DNA of 64,000 bases, taken from NCBI RefSeq assembly GCF_000368585.1, contig NZ_KB849560.1, positions 1 through 64,000 on the forward strand, in the 5' to 3' direction. The DNA comes from Acinetobacter venetianus RAG-1 = CIP 110063. Lineage in GTDB: Bacteria; Pseudomonadota; Gammaproteobacteria; Pseudomonadales; Moraxellaceae. The position numbers and the translations under genes are program-made. Positions within the stretch are counted from its first letter, which is position 1, and the number at the start of each line of letters is the position of its first letter. The notes beneath the pieces are model-generated. The model was not told the origin of the DNA. It ran no database searches and worked only from the letters and a program-made list of their open reading frames with translations. Positions 1-12,890 of this stretch are shown one piece after another.

Positions 1-65
1 GGTCTGTATTGTAACTAGTTTCTTCACTAAATCAAGTTATGTATTGAATTTATCTTGAATACAAC

Positions 66-82
66 AACTGTTTGGGTGTTGT

Positions 83-91
<9 letters not shown>
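66..91 (-). other. 3' arm of the 23S precursor processing stem
   Basis: This stretch pairs with 2969-2995: both carry the sequence GTTTGGG/CCCAAAC followed by TTGTATAGTCAAG or its complement. Such long-range stems around 23S rRNA are cut by RNase III during maturation. The assignment is from complementarity only. Confidence 0.6.
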
Positions 92-2977
<2,886 letters not shown>

Positions 2978-3303
2978 CAACCCCAAACAGTCGTTAACAC
3001 ATACAAGTGAGTGTTACCGTTGCAAACTTAATTGCTACTATTCGTTGTCTGTGAACTTAATCACCATACAGCTTCAATCTAAATTCATATACCAAAACGC
3101 TTGATTCAGTGTTTTTGCTAGTTCTCAATTTCATTCTTTCGAATGAATTGAGTGAACAATTTATTTCAGACTCAATTCTACTAATCTGTTAATGATTAAC
3201 TACCACCTCGTCGGTGCGTAGTAAACTGTGATAAATCACAGAAGTTAATAAGCTTTCAACTTACTAAGTTCTGTAATCTTTAGCCCGTACTCCGTAAAGT
3301 ACG
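2978..3303 (-). other. Internal transcribed spacer between tRNA-Ala and 23S
   Basis: About 326 bases of transcribed spacer without a gene. The part next to 23S (to about 2995) is the 5' arm of the 23S processing stem. I see no clear boxA copy and no further tRNA here. Confidence 0.7.
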
Positions 3304-3379
3304 TGGTGGAGACTAGGAGAGTCGAACTCCTGACCTCCTGCGTGCAAAGCAGGCGCTCTACCAACTAAGCTAAGTCCCC
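3304..3379 (-). tRNA. alaT: tRNA-Ala (anticodon TGC)
   Basis: A 76-nt cloverleaf on the minus strand starting GGGGACTTAGC and ending in an encoded CCA. The anticodon loop reads CTTTGCACG, giving TGC (decodes GCN alanine codons). The T-arm GTTCGACTC is intact and the acceptor stem pairs GGGGACT with AGTCTCC, with one G-T wobble. It lies in the 16S-23S spacer after tRNA-Ile, the usual gammaproteobacterial order. Confidence 0.96.
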
Positions 3380-3450
3380 AGCTTACAATCATAATGAACG
3401 ACATATCTTCTCATCTAGCAGCTTGTGATTATTTATCACTTCGTCAGTAG

Positions 3451-3527
<77 letters not shown>

Positions 3528-3585
3528 TCAGATACATCTTCGAAGAACAACTTGTTGTGGATTCTTACCAGTCACCAATCTTTCG

Positions 3586-5124
<1,539 letters not shown>

Positions 5125-5133
5125 AATCATTTT

Positions 5134-5156
5134 GCACCTTAGTTAAGACAAGGTGC
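5134..5156 (-). other. Leader hairpin just upstream of 16S
   Basis: A 7-bp inverted repeat (GCACCTT / AAGGTGC) with a 9-base loop, 10 bases upstream of the mature 16S end. It lies in the transcribed leader and may belong to the precursor processing or antitermination region. No function is shown by the sequence alone. Confidence 0.4.
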
Positions 5157-5333
5157 TAATTCTGGCTCATCAATTACTGACAAAAAATTTGCTCAAATAA
5201 ACTTCGAGAAATTTCTACCAATTATCAATGATAATATATATCGATTGATCAACTAGTAAAAATCCACACAAGTTGTTCTTCTATTCTCTTAATGATCTTC
5301 TCAATGGTTCGCCACCATCAAGCTAGGTCGGCT

Positions 5334-5361
5334 ATATTACTCTAAATTTCTTCAAAGTCAA
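5334..5361 (-). promoter_or_regulatory. rRNA operon promoter, proximal (P2-like)
   Basis: On the minus strand: -35 TTGACT (5356-5361), 16-bp spacer, -10 TAATAT (5334-5339), followed by a GC-richer stretch AGCCGACC. Position about 210 bases upstream of mature 16S fits a second rrn promoter. Confidence 0.6.
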
Positions 5362-5473
5362 CAGGTAATTTAGATATTTTATAAACTTATCAACCAACCC
5401 AAGAATCTAACCAATCTAGCCAAATCCTTGTTTATCAACAAGTTTTTATCTGCATCACCGCCGATGGATGTGC

Positions 5474-5501
5474 ATTCTACAGTATTTGACTGCCGTTGCA
5501 A
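5474..5501 (-). promoter_or_regulatory. rRNA operon promoter, distal (P1-like)
   Basis: On the minus strand: -35 TTGCAA (5496-5501), 16-bp spacer, -10 TAGAAT (5474-5479), followed by a GC-rich discriminator GCACATCC. The bases upstream of the -35 (5502-5560) are A/T rich, as expected for an UP element. The 16-bp spacer and GC-rich discriminator are typical of stringently controlled rRNA promoters. Confidence 0.65.
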
Positions 5502-5774
5502 GCACTTTTGAAATTTAAATTATTTGGTTGTTTTATTTTTAAACTCAAGTAACTCTAATCCACTGATTTATATGGTTTAAAATTTATCAACCATCTTAAA
5601 AGCAGCATAAAATCATATAAGCAATTGTAATTATTCAATTTTATTTAAAATATGTTTTTATTATAAGCAATAAAACTGCTTTATCTTTATTTCTAGTTCT
5701 TATTTTAAACAAACCATTGGGCTAAAAAATATTTCAGGCATTCTCCACATGTTAAAAAGCTAATCTCCTAAATA

Positions 5775-5811
5775 AAAACAACGGTTTTGAGAAACCCAAA
5801 ACCGTTGTTTT
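5775..5811 (-). terminator. Rho-independent terminator of the BCCT transporter gene
   Basis: A perfect 14-bp inverted repeat (AAAACAACGGTTTT at 5775-5788 and its complement at 5798-5811) with a 9-base loop and a T run on the minus strand. It sits 25 bases after the stop codon. Confidence 0.85.
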
Positions 5812-5835
5812 CAATATTTCAATTAGAGTCTTCTG

Positions 5836-7812
5836 TTAAGAAGCCGTGCCTCTTACAATATTTAAGAAGTAAAGATGACGTTCATACTGATCAATAATGT
5901 CTTGAATCAAATCTTCTTGTGTCCAATCCATCACATCATAGTTTTGTCCACCTTCTCTTAAGAAAACTTCTGCTTGATAATATTGAGCCTCATCCGCATC
6001 GCCTTGTCCTAACATAAAACTTGGTGGCACTGTTTCATGTGCATATACCGTATAGATAAAGTTAATCTCATGGTGATGGTCAACACGTAACTGCAAACCT
6101 TGTTCAGTATTTTGAATATCCACTTCAAGATGACGGCGCTTGAACTCCCGTTGGATACTTTCAAAAGCCTTTCTGACTTGAGTATCAATATAAACCTTCA
6201 CTTCCTCTTCAGTGTGAGGATAGTGCATGATCAATCCTAAACGTTGTTGCCAACTTCTTGGATTATTGATCGCTCTAGGCGTAGTGCGGGCCTCATTCAA
6301 CATTCTGGCTTTAGTTGCATCCAGATTTAAGGCTTTTAATAGTCCCCACCCCATCAACATCATAATTAAGGCAAAAGGCAGAGCACTAACCAACATAGAC
6401 GCTTGTAAAGTTGCCAAACCACCGACTAATAATAAGCACACTGTCAATGCAGCAATTAAAACTACCCAAAATACACGTTGCCATGCAGGCGTATCTTCAG
6501 TGTTAGCAGTTAAATAATTAACAACCAAAGCACCAGAGTCAGCAGAAGTCACAAAGAATAAAAGCACTAGAATGGCAGCCACCATACTCATGAGACCTGA
6601 GAATGGTAAATGATTTAAAAACTCAAAAAGTGCTACTGACGAATCCTTCTGCACCATTTCCATTAAAGCAATATTATTTTCTTGCATAATGCTAAATAGT
6701 GCAGCATTTCCCCAGAATCCCATCCATACAATCGTGAAGCCTGTTGGAATCAAAATGACACCGAGAATGAATTCTCGAACTGTTCGACCACGAGAAACTC
6801 TAGCAATGAACATCCCAACAAATGGAGACCATGCAATCCACCACGACCAGTAGAATACTGTCCAACCACCAATCCAACCTGTTGAATCGTAGGCTTGCAA
6901 ATTGAACGTCATCACAAAAAGATTAGATAAATATTGCCCTGTATTCTCTACTGTTGTGCGTAATAGATGAATCGTTGGACCTGCCAAGAAAACAAAAACG
7001 ACTAAAAGTACAGCAAGAATTAGATTCAGTTCTGATAAACGTTTTACGCCCTTATCAAGACCTGCGAAAACAGAGAGTCCAGCCAAAATACTGACAAAAA
7101 TAATCAATCCAATTTGAGTGGGAACACTTTGTTCAATACCGAATAAGTAATTTAATCCAGCATTGACTTGCAGAACACCGAAGCCGAGTGAGGTCGCAAC
7201 ACCAAATATGGTACCTACGGTCGCAAAGGTATCAATTGCATCACCCCATCGACCATAAATACGTTTACCAATAATTGGATATAACGCAGAACGCGTTTTC
7301 AAAGGTAAGTTATGACGATAGGCAAAATAAGCAAGTGATAAACCAACCAACGCATATACAGCCCAAGCATGTACGCCCCAGTGGAAGAGCGTAATACGTA
7401 AAGCTTCTTTGGCTGCGGCTACGGTTTCAGGGTCACTATTCGGTGGGGTTACATAATGCATGACAGGCTCTGCCACACCAAAGAACATCAGACCGACGCC
7501 CATACCCGCTGTAAATAACATCGCGAACCACGAACCATTCCCGTACTCAGGCTGACTATGATCAGGGCCTAACTTAATATTTCCGCTGGAAGAACAGGCG
7601 ATGTAGACGAGAAGCACAAGGAAAATAGCAACACAGAGAATATAGAACCAACTAAAAGAATCCGTAATCCACTGTTTAGCTTGAGAGGTTAATGTTTCAA
7701 ATAGATGAGGTGCGACAATTGCAAAGACCAAGAACATTGCAATAATCAGTACTGTACTAAAGAATACGTTCCTGTTGACATTCGACAACGAGGATATTGT
7801 TTTGGAAGGCAT
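5836..7812 (-). CDS. betT: BCCT-family choline/betaine transporter (BetT-like)
   Basis: Secondary transporter of the betaine/choline/carnitine family in the inner membrane, likely importing choline or a related quaternary ammonium compound with protons. From the ATG at 7812 the protein has 658 residues; a GTG 60 bases upstream is open but lacks a good ribosome site, whereas GGGGGA precedes 7812. About 12 membrane helices span residues 17-510. The family motif GMGVGLMFFGVAEP is at 103-116, and the tryptophan-rich substrate segment (WTVFYWSWWIAWSPF) is near 312-328. A soluble C-terminal tail of about 150 residues follows, as in E. coli BetT-type members, where it contributes to osmotic control. 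No betIBA genes are adjacent, so this is a stand-alone copy. The exact substrate is inferred. Confidence 0.88.
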   Translation of the reverse strand: MPSKTISSLSNVNRNVFFSTVLIIAMFLVFAIVAPHLFETLTSQAKQWITDSFSWFYILCVAIFLVLLVYIACSSSGNIKLGPDHSQPEYGNGSWFAMLFTAGMGVGLMFFGVAEPVMHYVTPPNSDPETVAAAKEALRITLFHWGVHAWAVYALVGLSLAYFAYRHNLPLKTRSALYPIIGKRIYGRWGDAIDTFATVGTIFGVATSLGFGVLQVNAGLNYLFGIEQSVPTQIGLIIFVSILAGLSVFAGLDKGVKRLSELNLILAVLLVVFVFLAGPTIHLLRTTVENTGQYLSNLFVMTFNLQAYDSTGWIGGWTVFYWSWWIAWSPFVGMFIARVSRGRTVREFILGVILIPTGFTIVWMGFWGNAALFSIMQENNIALMEMVQKDSSVALFEFLNHLPFSGLMSMVAAILVLLFFVTSADSGALVVNYLTANTEDTPAWQRVFWVVLIAALTVCLLLVGGLATLQASMLVSALPFALIMMLMGWGLLKALNLDATKARMLNEARTTPRAINNPRSWQQRLGLIMHYPHTEEEVKVYIDTQVRKAFESIQREFKRRHLEVDIQNTEQGLQLRVDHHHEINFIYTVYAHETVPPSFMLGQGDADEAQYYQAEVFLREGGQNYDVMDWTQEDLIQDIIDQYERHLYFLNIVRGTAS

Positions 7813-7964
7813 GATTCCCCCATGTTTTTGTAATGATAATCGACAGACTTTAACGTCAAATAAGGCATTCACAATGTGAATAAAAGCGAGTTCAGAACAC
7901 GCAAAACTCGTTCAATAGTATAAAAAATGTGAAAAATAAAGCAGTTGTAATGCTGTAACAAAAG

Positions 7965-8663
7965 CTAATTTTTCTCTTTTGTCGACCTATTCAAAACATG
8001 CGGAATGTATTGCAAGGCAATTAATCTTGAAACAATAACTGCGAAATACATTACCCCACCAAACATTTGCAGCATGGTAATTCCGCGAGCCGCAGGACTA
8101 ATTGGCATGACATCAGAAAGTCCTGTCGCTGACTGCAAACTAAAGCTGAGAAATAATAAATCTAACCATCGCTGTAGTTCTTGTGGCTGATTTGGATTTT
8201 GGAAACTATTAGGAATGACAATCTGACAAATACTATAAAGAAAGGCAAATGCCCATGCGATCAAAGTAAAGACCGCACCAGCAGCAAACAACTCATCCTT
8301 TGTCAGATAACGATCTGCAAACATATAACGAATCAACCCATAAGCCGCATAGAAATAAGCGAGTGCTTCAAAACTATGTGCTGTAATTTGAACAATTTGA
8401 CTATCAAAACCAATAAAAATAAGAATCGAAAATACAAATGCCCCACTCACAAAAAACAGTCCCCAAAAAGTAAAAACTGGCGACTGGCGAATAACTTTTG
8501 CAATAATTAACAAGGCTAAAACACCCAGTGACCATGTCAACGCTTTATATTGATTATCGTCATACGTCACGGTGCTAAAAATGAGTAAGGCTAATTGGAC
8601 CATGAGCAGCCAAGCAGATGGTAGCAAACGAAAAGCATTCCAAAATTGTCGTAAAGTTTGCAT
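7965..8663 (-). CDS. Ion-channel-like membrane protein (two-helix pore type)
   Basis: A 232-residue inner-membrane protein with about six hydrophobic segments. The last third (WLDLLFLSFSLQSATGLSDV, then a final helix near 200-222) has the layout of the Ion_trans_2 pore module: helix, pore loop, helix. The selectivity-filter position reads TGLSDV (about residue 180) rather than the potassium-channel TVGYGD, so ion selectivity cannot be predicted and the protein may not be a potassium channel. The start ATG at 8663 has a strong AAAGGAC ribosome site. It lies 152 bases upstream of the BCCT gene in the same direction and could share transcripts with it. The family call is an inference from the pattern. 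Confidence 0.65.
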   Translation of the reverse strand: MQTLRQFWNAFRLLPSAWLLMVQLALLIFSTVTYDDNQYKALTWSLGVLALLIIAKVIRQSPVFTFWGLFFVSGAFVFSILIFIGFDSQIVQITAHSFEALAYFYAAYGLIRYMFADRYLTKDELFAAGAVFTLIAWAFAFLYSICQIVIPNSFQNPNQPQELQRWLDLLFLSFSLQSATGLSDVMPISPAARGITMLQMFGGVMYFAVIVSRLIALQYIPHVLNRSTKEKN

Positions 8664-8716
8664 GTTATTGTCCTTTATTTATCACGGCGCATCACATCTG
8701 TTTCTGATCTACTCAA

Positions 8717-9313
8717 TTATGTTGCATCTAAAAATGTCACAATCATCGTGGAAAGTTCTTGTTGTAATCGTTGCTCTTCGATCAAAAAAGTATTTTTACT
8801 GGCATAACGCATCATGGTAAATAAAGTACTATTAATGATCACAAAAGATTTATGTTTTAGTGTTTCAAAGTCCCATTGCGGATAATAACGACCAAATAAA
8901 TACATGCCTATTTCTAAAAAATGTCTTTCTAAAACTTGGGCCGCCTCAGAATCACTATAAGCATGCCAATTCTTCAAGATTTCGATAAAGAAACCATGAT
9001 CTGACTTTAACGATTCAAAGCCAAATGCAATACTCAATGTGATAATGTCTTGAATAGTTGCATGTTGTTGTAGCATGACCAACTGTTTAAGTGCCTGCCC
9101 CAAATCTTCACTTTTTCTTAGTAATAGTTCAGCAACAATTTGCTCTTTATTTTCGAAATATTGGTAAATAGAACCCACACTAACACCTGATTTTTCAGAT
9201 ATTTTTGGTGTAGTCAGTTGTAATACCCCATTTTCAGAAATACATTTTTGTGTTCCCTCTAAAATACTTTCTACAATCATTTTTGCACGCTGTTGTTGCG
9301 GTCTTTTTCTCAT
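8717..9313 (-). CDS. TetR-family transcriptional regulator
   Basis: A 198-residue regulator from the ATG at 9313, chosen because GAGG lies just upstream; a TTG 12 bases earlier is also open. The N-terminal domain shows the TetR helix-turn-helix (ISEKSGVSVGSIYQYFENKE, about residues 35-54). The C-terminal helical domain would bind an unknown ligand. It is divergent from the MpaB-like gene at 9399 with only 85 bases between starts, so it most likely represses that gene and itself. A 12-bp perfect palindrome in the gap (9346-9357) is a candidate operator. Confidence 0.88.
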   Translation of the reverse strand: MRKRPQQQRAKMIVESILEGTQKCISENGVLQLTTPKISEKSGVSVGSIYQYFENKEQIVAELLLRKSEDLGQALKQLVMLQQHATIQDIITLSIAFGFESLKSDHGFFIEILKNWHAYSDSEAAQVLERHFLEIGMYLFGRYYPQWDFETLKHKSFVIINSTLFTMMRYASKNTFLIEEQRLQQELSTMIVTFLDAT

Positions 9314-9345
9314 TTCCAACCTCAAAATAAATGCGAATTGAATGC

Positions 9346-9357
9346 GAATAATTATTC
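9346..9357. promoter_or_regulatory. Candidate TetR operator between tetR and mpaB-like gene
   Basis: Perfect 12-bp palindrome GAATAATTATTC in the 85-bp divergent gap, flanked by ATGC and ATAT that extend the symmetry imperfectly. A direct repeat ATGCGAAT precedes it (9331-9338 and 9342-9349). Assignment to the adjacent TetR protein is positional. Confidence 0.4.
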
Positions 9358-9398
9358 ATATTAAGCTTTGATTAAATAACAAGCAAAGGTGTTATGCA

Positions 9399-10607
9399 AT
9401 GCAAAGCATCAACAAACCGACACGTTTAGCTTCATTTGAAGAAATGATTCAATCCAATCTCAAAACCAAGATCTTGCGCTATATGATTGATCAAGATGTG
9501 CAGCCCAGCTATGACGAATATTTAGCATTGAATAATGCTTTACAAAGTGGTGATAAACCCATGGATCAAGTCATGCAATGGGTCATGCAGAATCCTCGAG
9601 AGCATCGTAAATATTTTGAAATAGCTCTTTATGAAGGTATTGATCAACTTCCACATGAGATCCCAGAACTTGCTCGGTTTTTCAGGATGATTGAAGCAAA
9701 ACCACACTGGTATGAGCAAAGCAAAATCGATGAGGCCATTAAATTTACTTATCGCTTAGGCGCAAATAATGGTTTTATCCTTCGAGACTTATCACTCATG
9801 ACGGGCTACATGTATCCAGGTTTTAATCAACCTTTGGTATTGACAGGCGCCTTAAAAAAGCAAGCTGGAACACGTCTCGCCGAAACAACCAAATGGTGGG
9901 TTGATATTACTGAACCAGATGGCTTCGAACGTTTTAGTAAAGGTTTTACCTCAACTATTTTTGTTCGCTTTATTCATTCTCTAGTCCGCCATCAGCTTAA
10001 AAAATCTGAGAAATGGGATGCTGAGACTTGGGGTTTGCCGATCAATCAATATGATCAAGCCATGACCAATATTGCATTTAGTGGAGTCGTGTTACTTGGC
10101 ATTCGTGCACTAGGTATTTTTCCGACACAACAAGAAGTCGAAAGTTTCCTACACTTTTGGAAATATGCAGGTTGGCTGATGGGCGTTGAAGAAAAATGGC
10201 TCGTCGATAAAGAGTCTGAAGGCTGGAAGCTGATTTATTGGATGCAGTTTGCCCATCCTAAATCGGATGAAAGCAGTATTTCATTGGGTTCTAGCTTATC
10301 GAAAGAGCCTTTTGAACGTAAATATCGTTATTTAAGAGGCTTTCAGCAGCAATTGGCTTATCGACAGCATTTAGAAATTACCCAGTTTTTTATAGGTCGT
10401 AAGAAAATGAAAAACTTAGGCTTGGCACCACAATCAGCGTCATGGTTTGCCTATTATCTGATTTGTCGGAATTTAACTTTATATAGCGGTGCAAAATATC
10501 TTCCGAAATTAAATCATTTCCTTGAAGAGAAAGGTCGAAATTTACAGAAAATGGGATTGTCTTTGTATCGCAATCAAGGTCAAAAACTTGCCAGTATGCA
10601 TCAATAA
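9399..10607 (+). CDS. MpaB/DUF2236 family oxygenase-like protein
   Basis: A 402-residue protein resembling the DUF2236 family, which includes the fungal MpaB oxygenase and is related to rubber-oxygenase Lcp, with a haem-binding helical core. Seen here: the segment RLAETTKWWVDITEPDGF (about residues 158-175), VRFIHSLVRH (about 189-198) and GVVLLGIRALGI (about 229-240), which match the conserved helical, histidine-bearing core. No signal peptide is evident, so it is probably cytoplasmic. The start ATG at 9399 has an AAAGGTG ribosome site. Divergent from a TetR regulator, which suggests induction by a small molecule. The substrate is unknown; the family call is from memory of the conserved pattern. 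Confidence 0.7.
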   Translation: MQSINKPTRLASFEEMIQSNLKTKILRYMIDQDVQPSYDEYLALNNALQSGDKPMDQVMQWVMQNPREHRKYFEIALYEGIDQLPHEIPELARFFRMIEAKPHWYEQSKIDEAIKFTYRLGANNGFILRDLSLMTGYMYPGFNQPLVLTGALKKQAGTRLAETTKWWVDITEPDGFERFSKGFTSTIFVRFIHSLVRHQLKKSEKWDAETWGLPINQYDQAMTNIAFSGVVLLGIRALGIFPTQQEVESFLHFWKYAGWLMGVEEKWLVDKESEGWKLIYWMQFAHPKSDESSISLGSSLSKEPFERKYRYLRGFQQQLAYRQHLEITQFFIGRKKMKNLGLAPQSASWFAYYLICRNLTLYSGAKYLPKLNHFLEEKGRNLQKMGLSLYRNQGQKLASMHQ

Positions 10608-10612
10608 AACAT

Positions 10613-10643
10613 AAAAAAGCCCTCAGTTCATGAGGGCTTTTTT
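10613..10643. terminator. Bidirectional terminator between mpaB-like gene and actP
   Basis: A 13-bp stem (AAAAAAGCCCTCA / TGAGGGCTTTTTT) with a 5-base loop, flanked by A and T runs, lies between two convergent genes and can serve both. Confidence 0.9.
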
Positions 10644-10655
10644 GAATCGTTGAGC

Positions 10656-12371
10656 TTAGTGGTCAGATGCACCAGAAGCGCCGATACCTGTCATTGAACG
10701 CACGAACTGAGCGTCAAATGCTTTACGTTCTTTTTCTGCACGTGCTGATTTATCAGTTACAGAGAAGAACCAACAGCAGAAGAATGATAATGGCATTGCA
10801 AATAATGCTGGGCCATTGAATGGGTTAGGTGCAGATTCAGAAATCGCTAATGTATCTACCCAAACTGCTTTAGAAAGGATAATTAAGATCACTGCACCAA
10901 GTAAACCAACCACACCACCAATCACTGCACCGCGAGTCGTCAAACCTTTCCAGAACATTGATAACACAAGAACTGGGAAGTTTGCACAACAAGCCACTGA
11001 GAATGCTAAACCAACCATGAACGCAACGTTTTGCTTTTCAAACAGGATCCCGAGGATCATTGCAAAAATCGCCAAACCTAAAGTTGCAATTTTAGACATA
11101 CGTAATTCAGATTCAGGTGTCGTTTTCCCTTTCTTGAATACGTTTGCATAAAGGTCATGTGAAATCGCAGAAGCGCCTGAAAGTGTTAAACCAGCAACAA
11201 CGGCAAGGATCGTCGCGAAAGCAACTGCTGAAATGAAGCCCATGAACAGGTCGCCACCAACAGCATCACTTAAGTGAACCGCAGCCATGTTGTTACCACC
11301 AACTAACTCTAACTTACCTGTCATAGCCGCTTTCGCTACATCAAGGAATTGAGGGTTGTTTGCAACAAATAAGATCGCACCAAAACCGATAATGAACGTT
11401 AAAAGATAGAAGTAACCAATGAAACCTGTTGCTACAACAACGGATTTACGTGCTTCTTTTGCATCTTTAACAGTAAAGAAACGCATTAAGATATGTGGTA
11501 AACCTGCTGTACCGAACATCAATGCAAGACCAAGCGATAATGCATCAATTGGATTGGCTGCCAATTTACCCGGCCCCATGATATGAGCCGCCTCTTCCCA
11601 GCTTAAGCTATGCGCTTGACCATAAGCACCAATGGCTTGGTTGAACATATTGGTAAAGCTAAAGCCAACTGCTTTCATCACCATGAATGCCATGAAAGTT
11701 GCACCACTGAGTAATAGCACAGCTTTAATAATTTGCACCCAAGTTGTCGCTAACATACCACCGAACATCACGTAAGCCATCATGAGTAAACCCACGATTA
11801 CGACAGCGATGTTATAGTTCAAACCAAACAATAGTTTGATTAGCTGACCTGCACCTACCATTTGAGCGATCAAATAGAATGCAACAACCACTAATGAACT
11901 TAATGCAGCAAGTGTACGAACAGGTTTTTCCTCTAAGCGGAAAGACACAACATCTGAAAGGTTGTATTTCCCTAGGTTACGTAAACGTTCTGCAACTAAG
12001 AATAGAACGATCGGCCAACCCACCATGAAACCAAGTGAATAGAGCAAGCCATCAAAGCCTGAGCTAAACACCAAAGCAGAAATACCGAGGAAGGATGCTG
12101 CTGACATATAGTCACCCGCAATCGCCAAACCATTTTGGAAACCACTGATACCACCACCAGCAGTATAGAAATCTTGAGTCGATTGCGTTTGTTTCGCTGC
12201 CCATTTAGTAATGAACAATGTGAAACCGACAAAGATCGTAAACATGATAATCGCATGCCAGTTGGTTGCTTGCTGTTCTGCTGCACCTAAATCTGGGCCA
12301 GCAAAAGCAAGACTGGAACTGAGTAGGCCTACGAGCGCGAGTAATGTCGCTTTAAATGATGTCCCTTTCAT
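10656..12371 (-). CDS. actP: Cation/acetate symporter ActP
   Basis: Sodium:solute symporter (SSS) family protein that imports acetate and similar short carboxylates across the inner membrane. The ATG at 12371 gives 571 residues and a signal-like N-terminus ([18 protein letters not shown]), as in E. coli ActP; it follows the DUF485 stop codon by one base, with AAAAAGGG as ribosome site. A longer frame from 12428 is open but overlaps yjcH. About 13 membrane helices; the conserved segments [22 protein letters not shown] and [15 protein letters not shown] residues near 60-95 are typical. Forms an operon with yjcH and is divergent from the CrbS-like kinase, which in relatives controls the acetate-use genes. 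Confidence 0.93.
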   Translation of the reverse strand: MKGTSFKATLLALVGLLSSSLAFAGPDLGAAEQQATNWHAIIMFTIFVGFTLFITKWAAKQTQSTQDFYTAGGGISGFQNGLAIAGDYMSAASFLGISALVFSSGFDGLLYSLGFMVGWPIVLFLVAERLRNLGKYNLSDVVSFRLEEKPVRTLAALSSLVVVAFYLIAQMVGAGQLIKLLFGLNYNIAVVIVGLLMMAYVMFGGMLATTWVQIIKAVLLLSGATFMAFMVMKAVGFSFTNMFNQAIGAYGQAHSLSWEEAAHIMGPGKLAANPIDALSLGLALMFGTAGLPHILMRFFTVKDAKEARKSVVVATGFIGYFYLLTFIIGFGAILFVANNPQFLDVAKAAMTGKLELVGGNNMAAVHLSDAVGGDLFMGFISAVAFATILAVVAGLTLSGASAISHDLYANVFKKGKTTPESELRMSKIATLGLAIFAMILGILFEKQNVAFMVGLAFSVACCANFPVLVLSMFWKGLTTRGAVIGGVVGLLGAVILIILSKAVWVDTLAISESAPNPFNGPALFAMPLSFFCCWFFSVTDKSARAEKERKAFDAQFVRSMTGIGASGASDH

Positions 12372-12372
12372 C

Positions 12373-12705
12373 TCAGTGCATCCCTTTTTCATGTGTGATC
12401 GCCTCAACTTCCTTGAGGGCATCTTCATTTAACTGATCGAGTTTATTGTTAGCGATATATGAATACACACCACACAACACGAAAGACAACACGATAATAC
12501 CTAAACCAAGAGGCATACCCCATGTCGTCACACCACCGCTAAATGAGCTTGCTAAAAACTCTTTGTTATAGCCAACCAAAAGCATGAAGCCGACGTAGAT
12601 AACCAACATAATTGCTGTTAATGTCCAACTTAATGTACGCTTCTTGCTAACCATCTCTTGAAACTTTGGATTATGTAGAATTCGATCTACCTGTGAATCA
12701 TCCAT
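12373..12705 (-). CDS. yjcH: DUF485 inner-membrane protein YjcH
   Basis: A 110-residue protein with two membrane helices (about residues 29-48 and 64-87), of the DUF485 family that precedes actP in most gammaproteobacteria. The ATG at 12705 has AAGGAG eight bases upstream; a TTG 66 bases earlier is open but unlikely. Translationally linked to actP, whose start lies one base after this stop. Its role with ActP is not established; it is thought to be an accessory protein. Confidence 0.88.
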   Translation of the reverse strand: MDDSQVDRILHNPKFQEMVSKKRTLSWTLTAIMLVIYVGFMLLVGYNKEFLASSFSGGVTTWGMPLGLGIIVLSFVLCGVYSYIANNKLDQLNEDALKEVEAITHEKGMH

Positions 12706-12855
12706 AACCAACTCCTTATTTTTGTGTCCAACCATGGACCCCTTTTTCAAATGGGATTTTTCATTATCCAAATTAACAAGAATTAGCTTGACTCGTAACT
12801 TAGACTTTGGTCTCTAAATGCAAATCTCTACTCATCTCAGTACCTGTGTATCGGG

Positions 12856-12861
12856 TATGAT
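12856..12861 (+). promoter_or_regulatory. Possible -10 element for the CrbS-like kinase gene
   Basis: TATGAT preceded by GG in the divergent gap. No good -35 is seen at 17 bases. If used, transcription would begin near 12868, which supports translation from the ATG at 12891 rather than 12867. Confidence 0.3.
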
Positions 12862-12890
12862 AAAAAATGGAATTTGATCACGTGGGCAAT

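Larger units (their letters stand above)
5157..5835. other. rrn leader and upstream intergenic region
   Basis: About 680 bases without a protein gene. It holds the 16S leader, two rrn promoters (5334-5361 and 5474-5501), an A/T-rich upstream region to about 5770, and the terminator of the leftward BCCT gene at 5775-5811. Nothing else was recognised. Confidence 0.7.

Noticed and set aside
11996..12286. 96-residue frame overlapping actP
   Set aside because: Shadow frame inside the intact actP gene; no independent signals.
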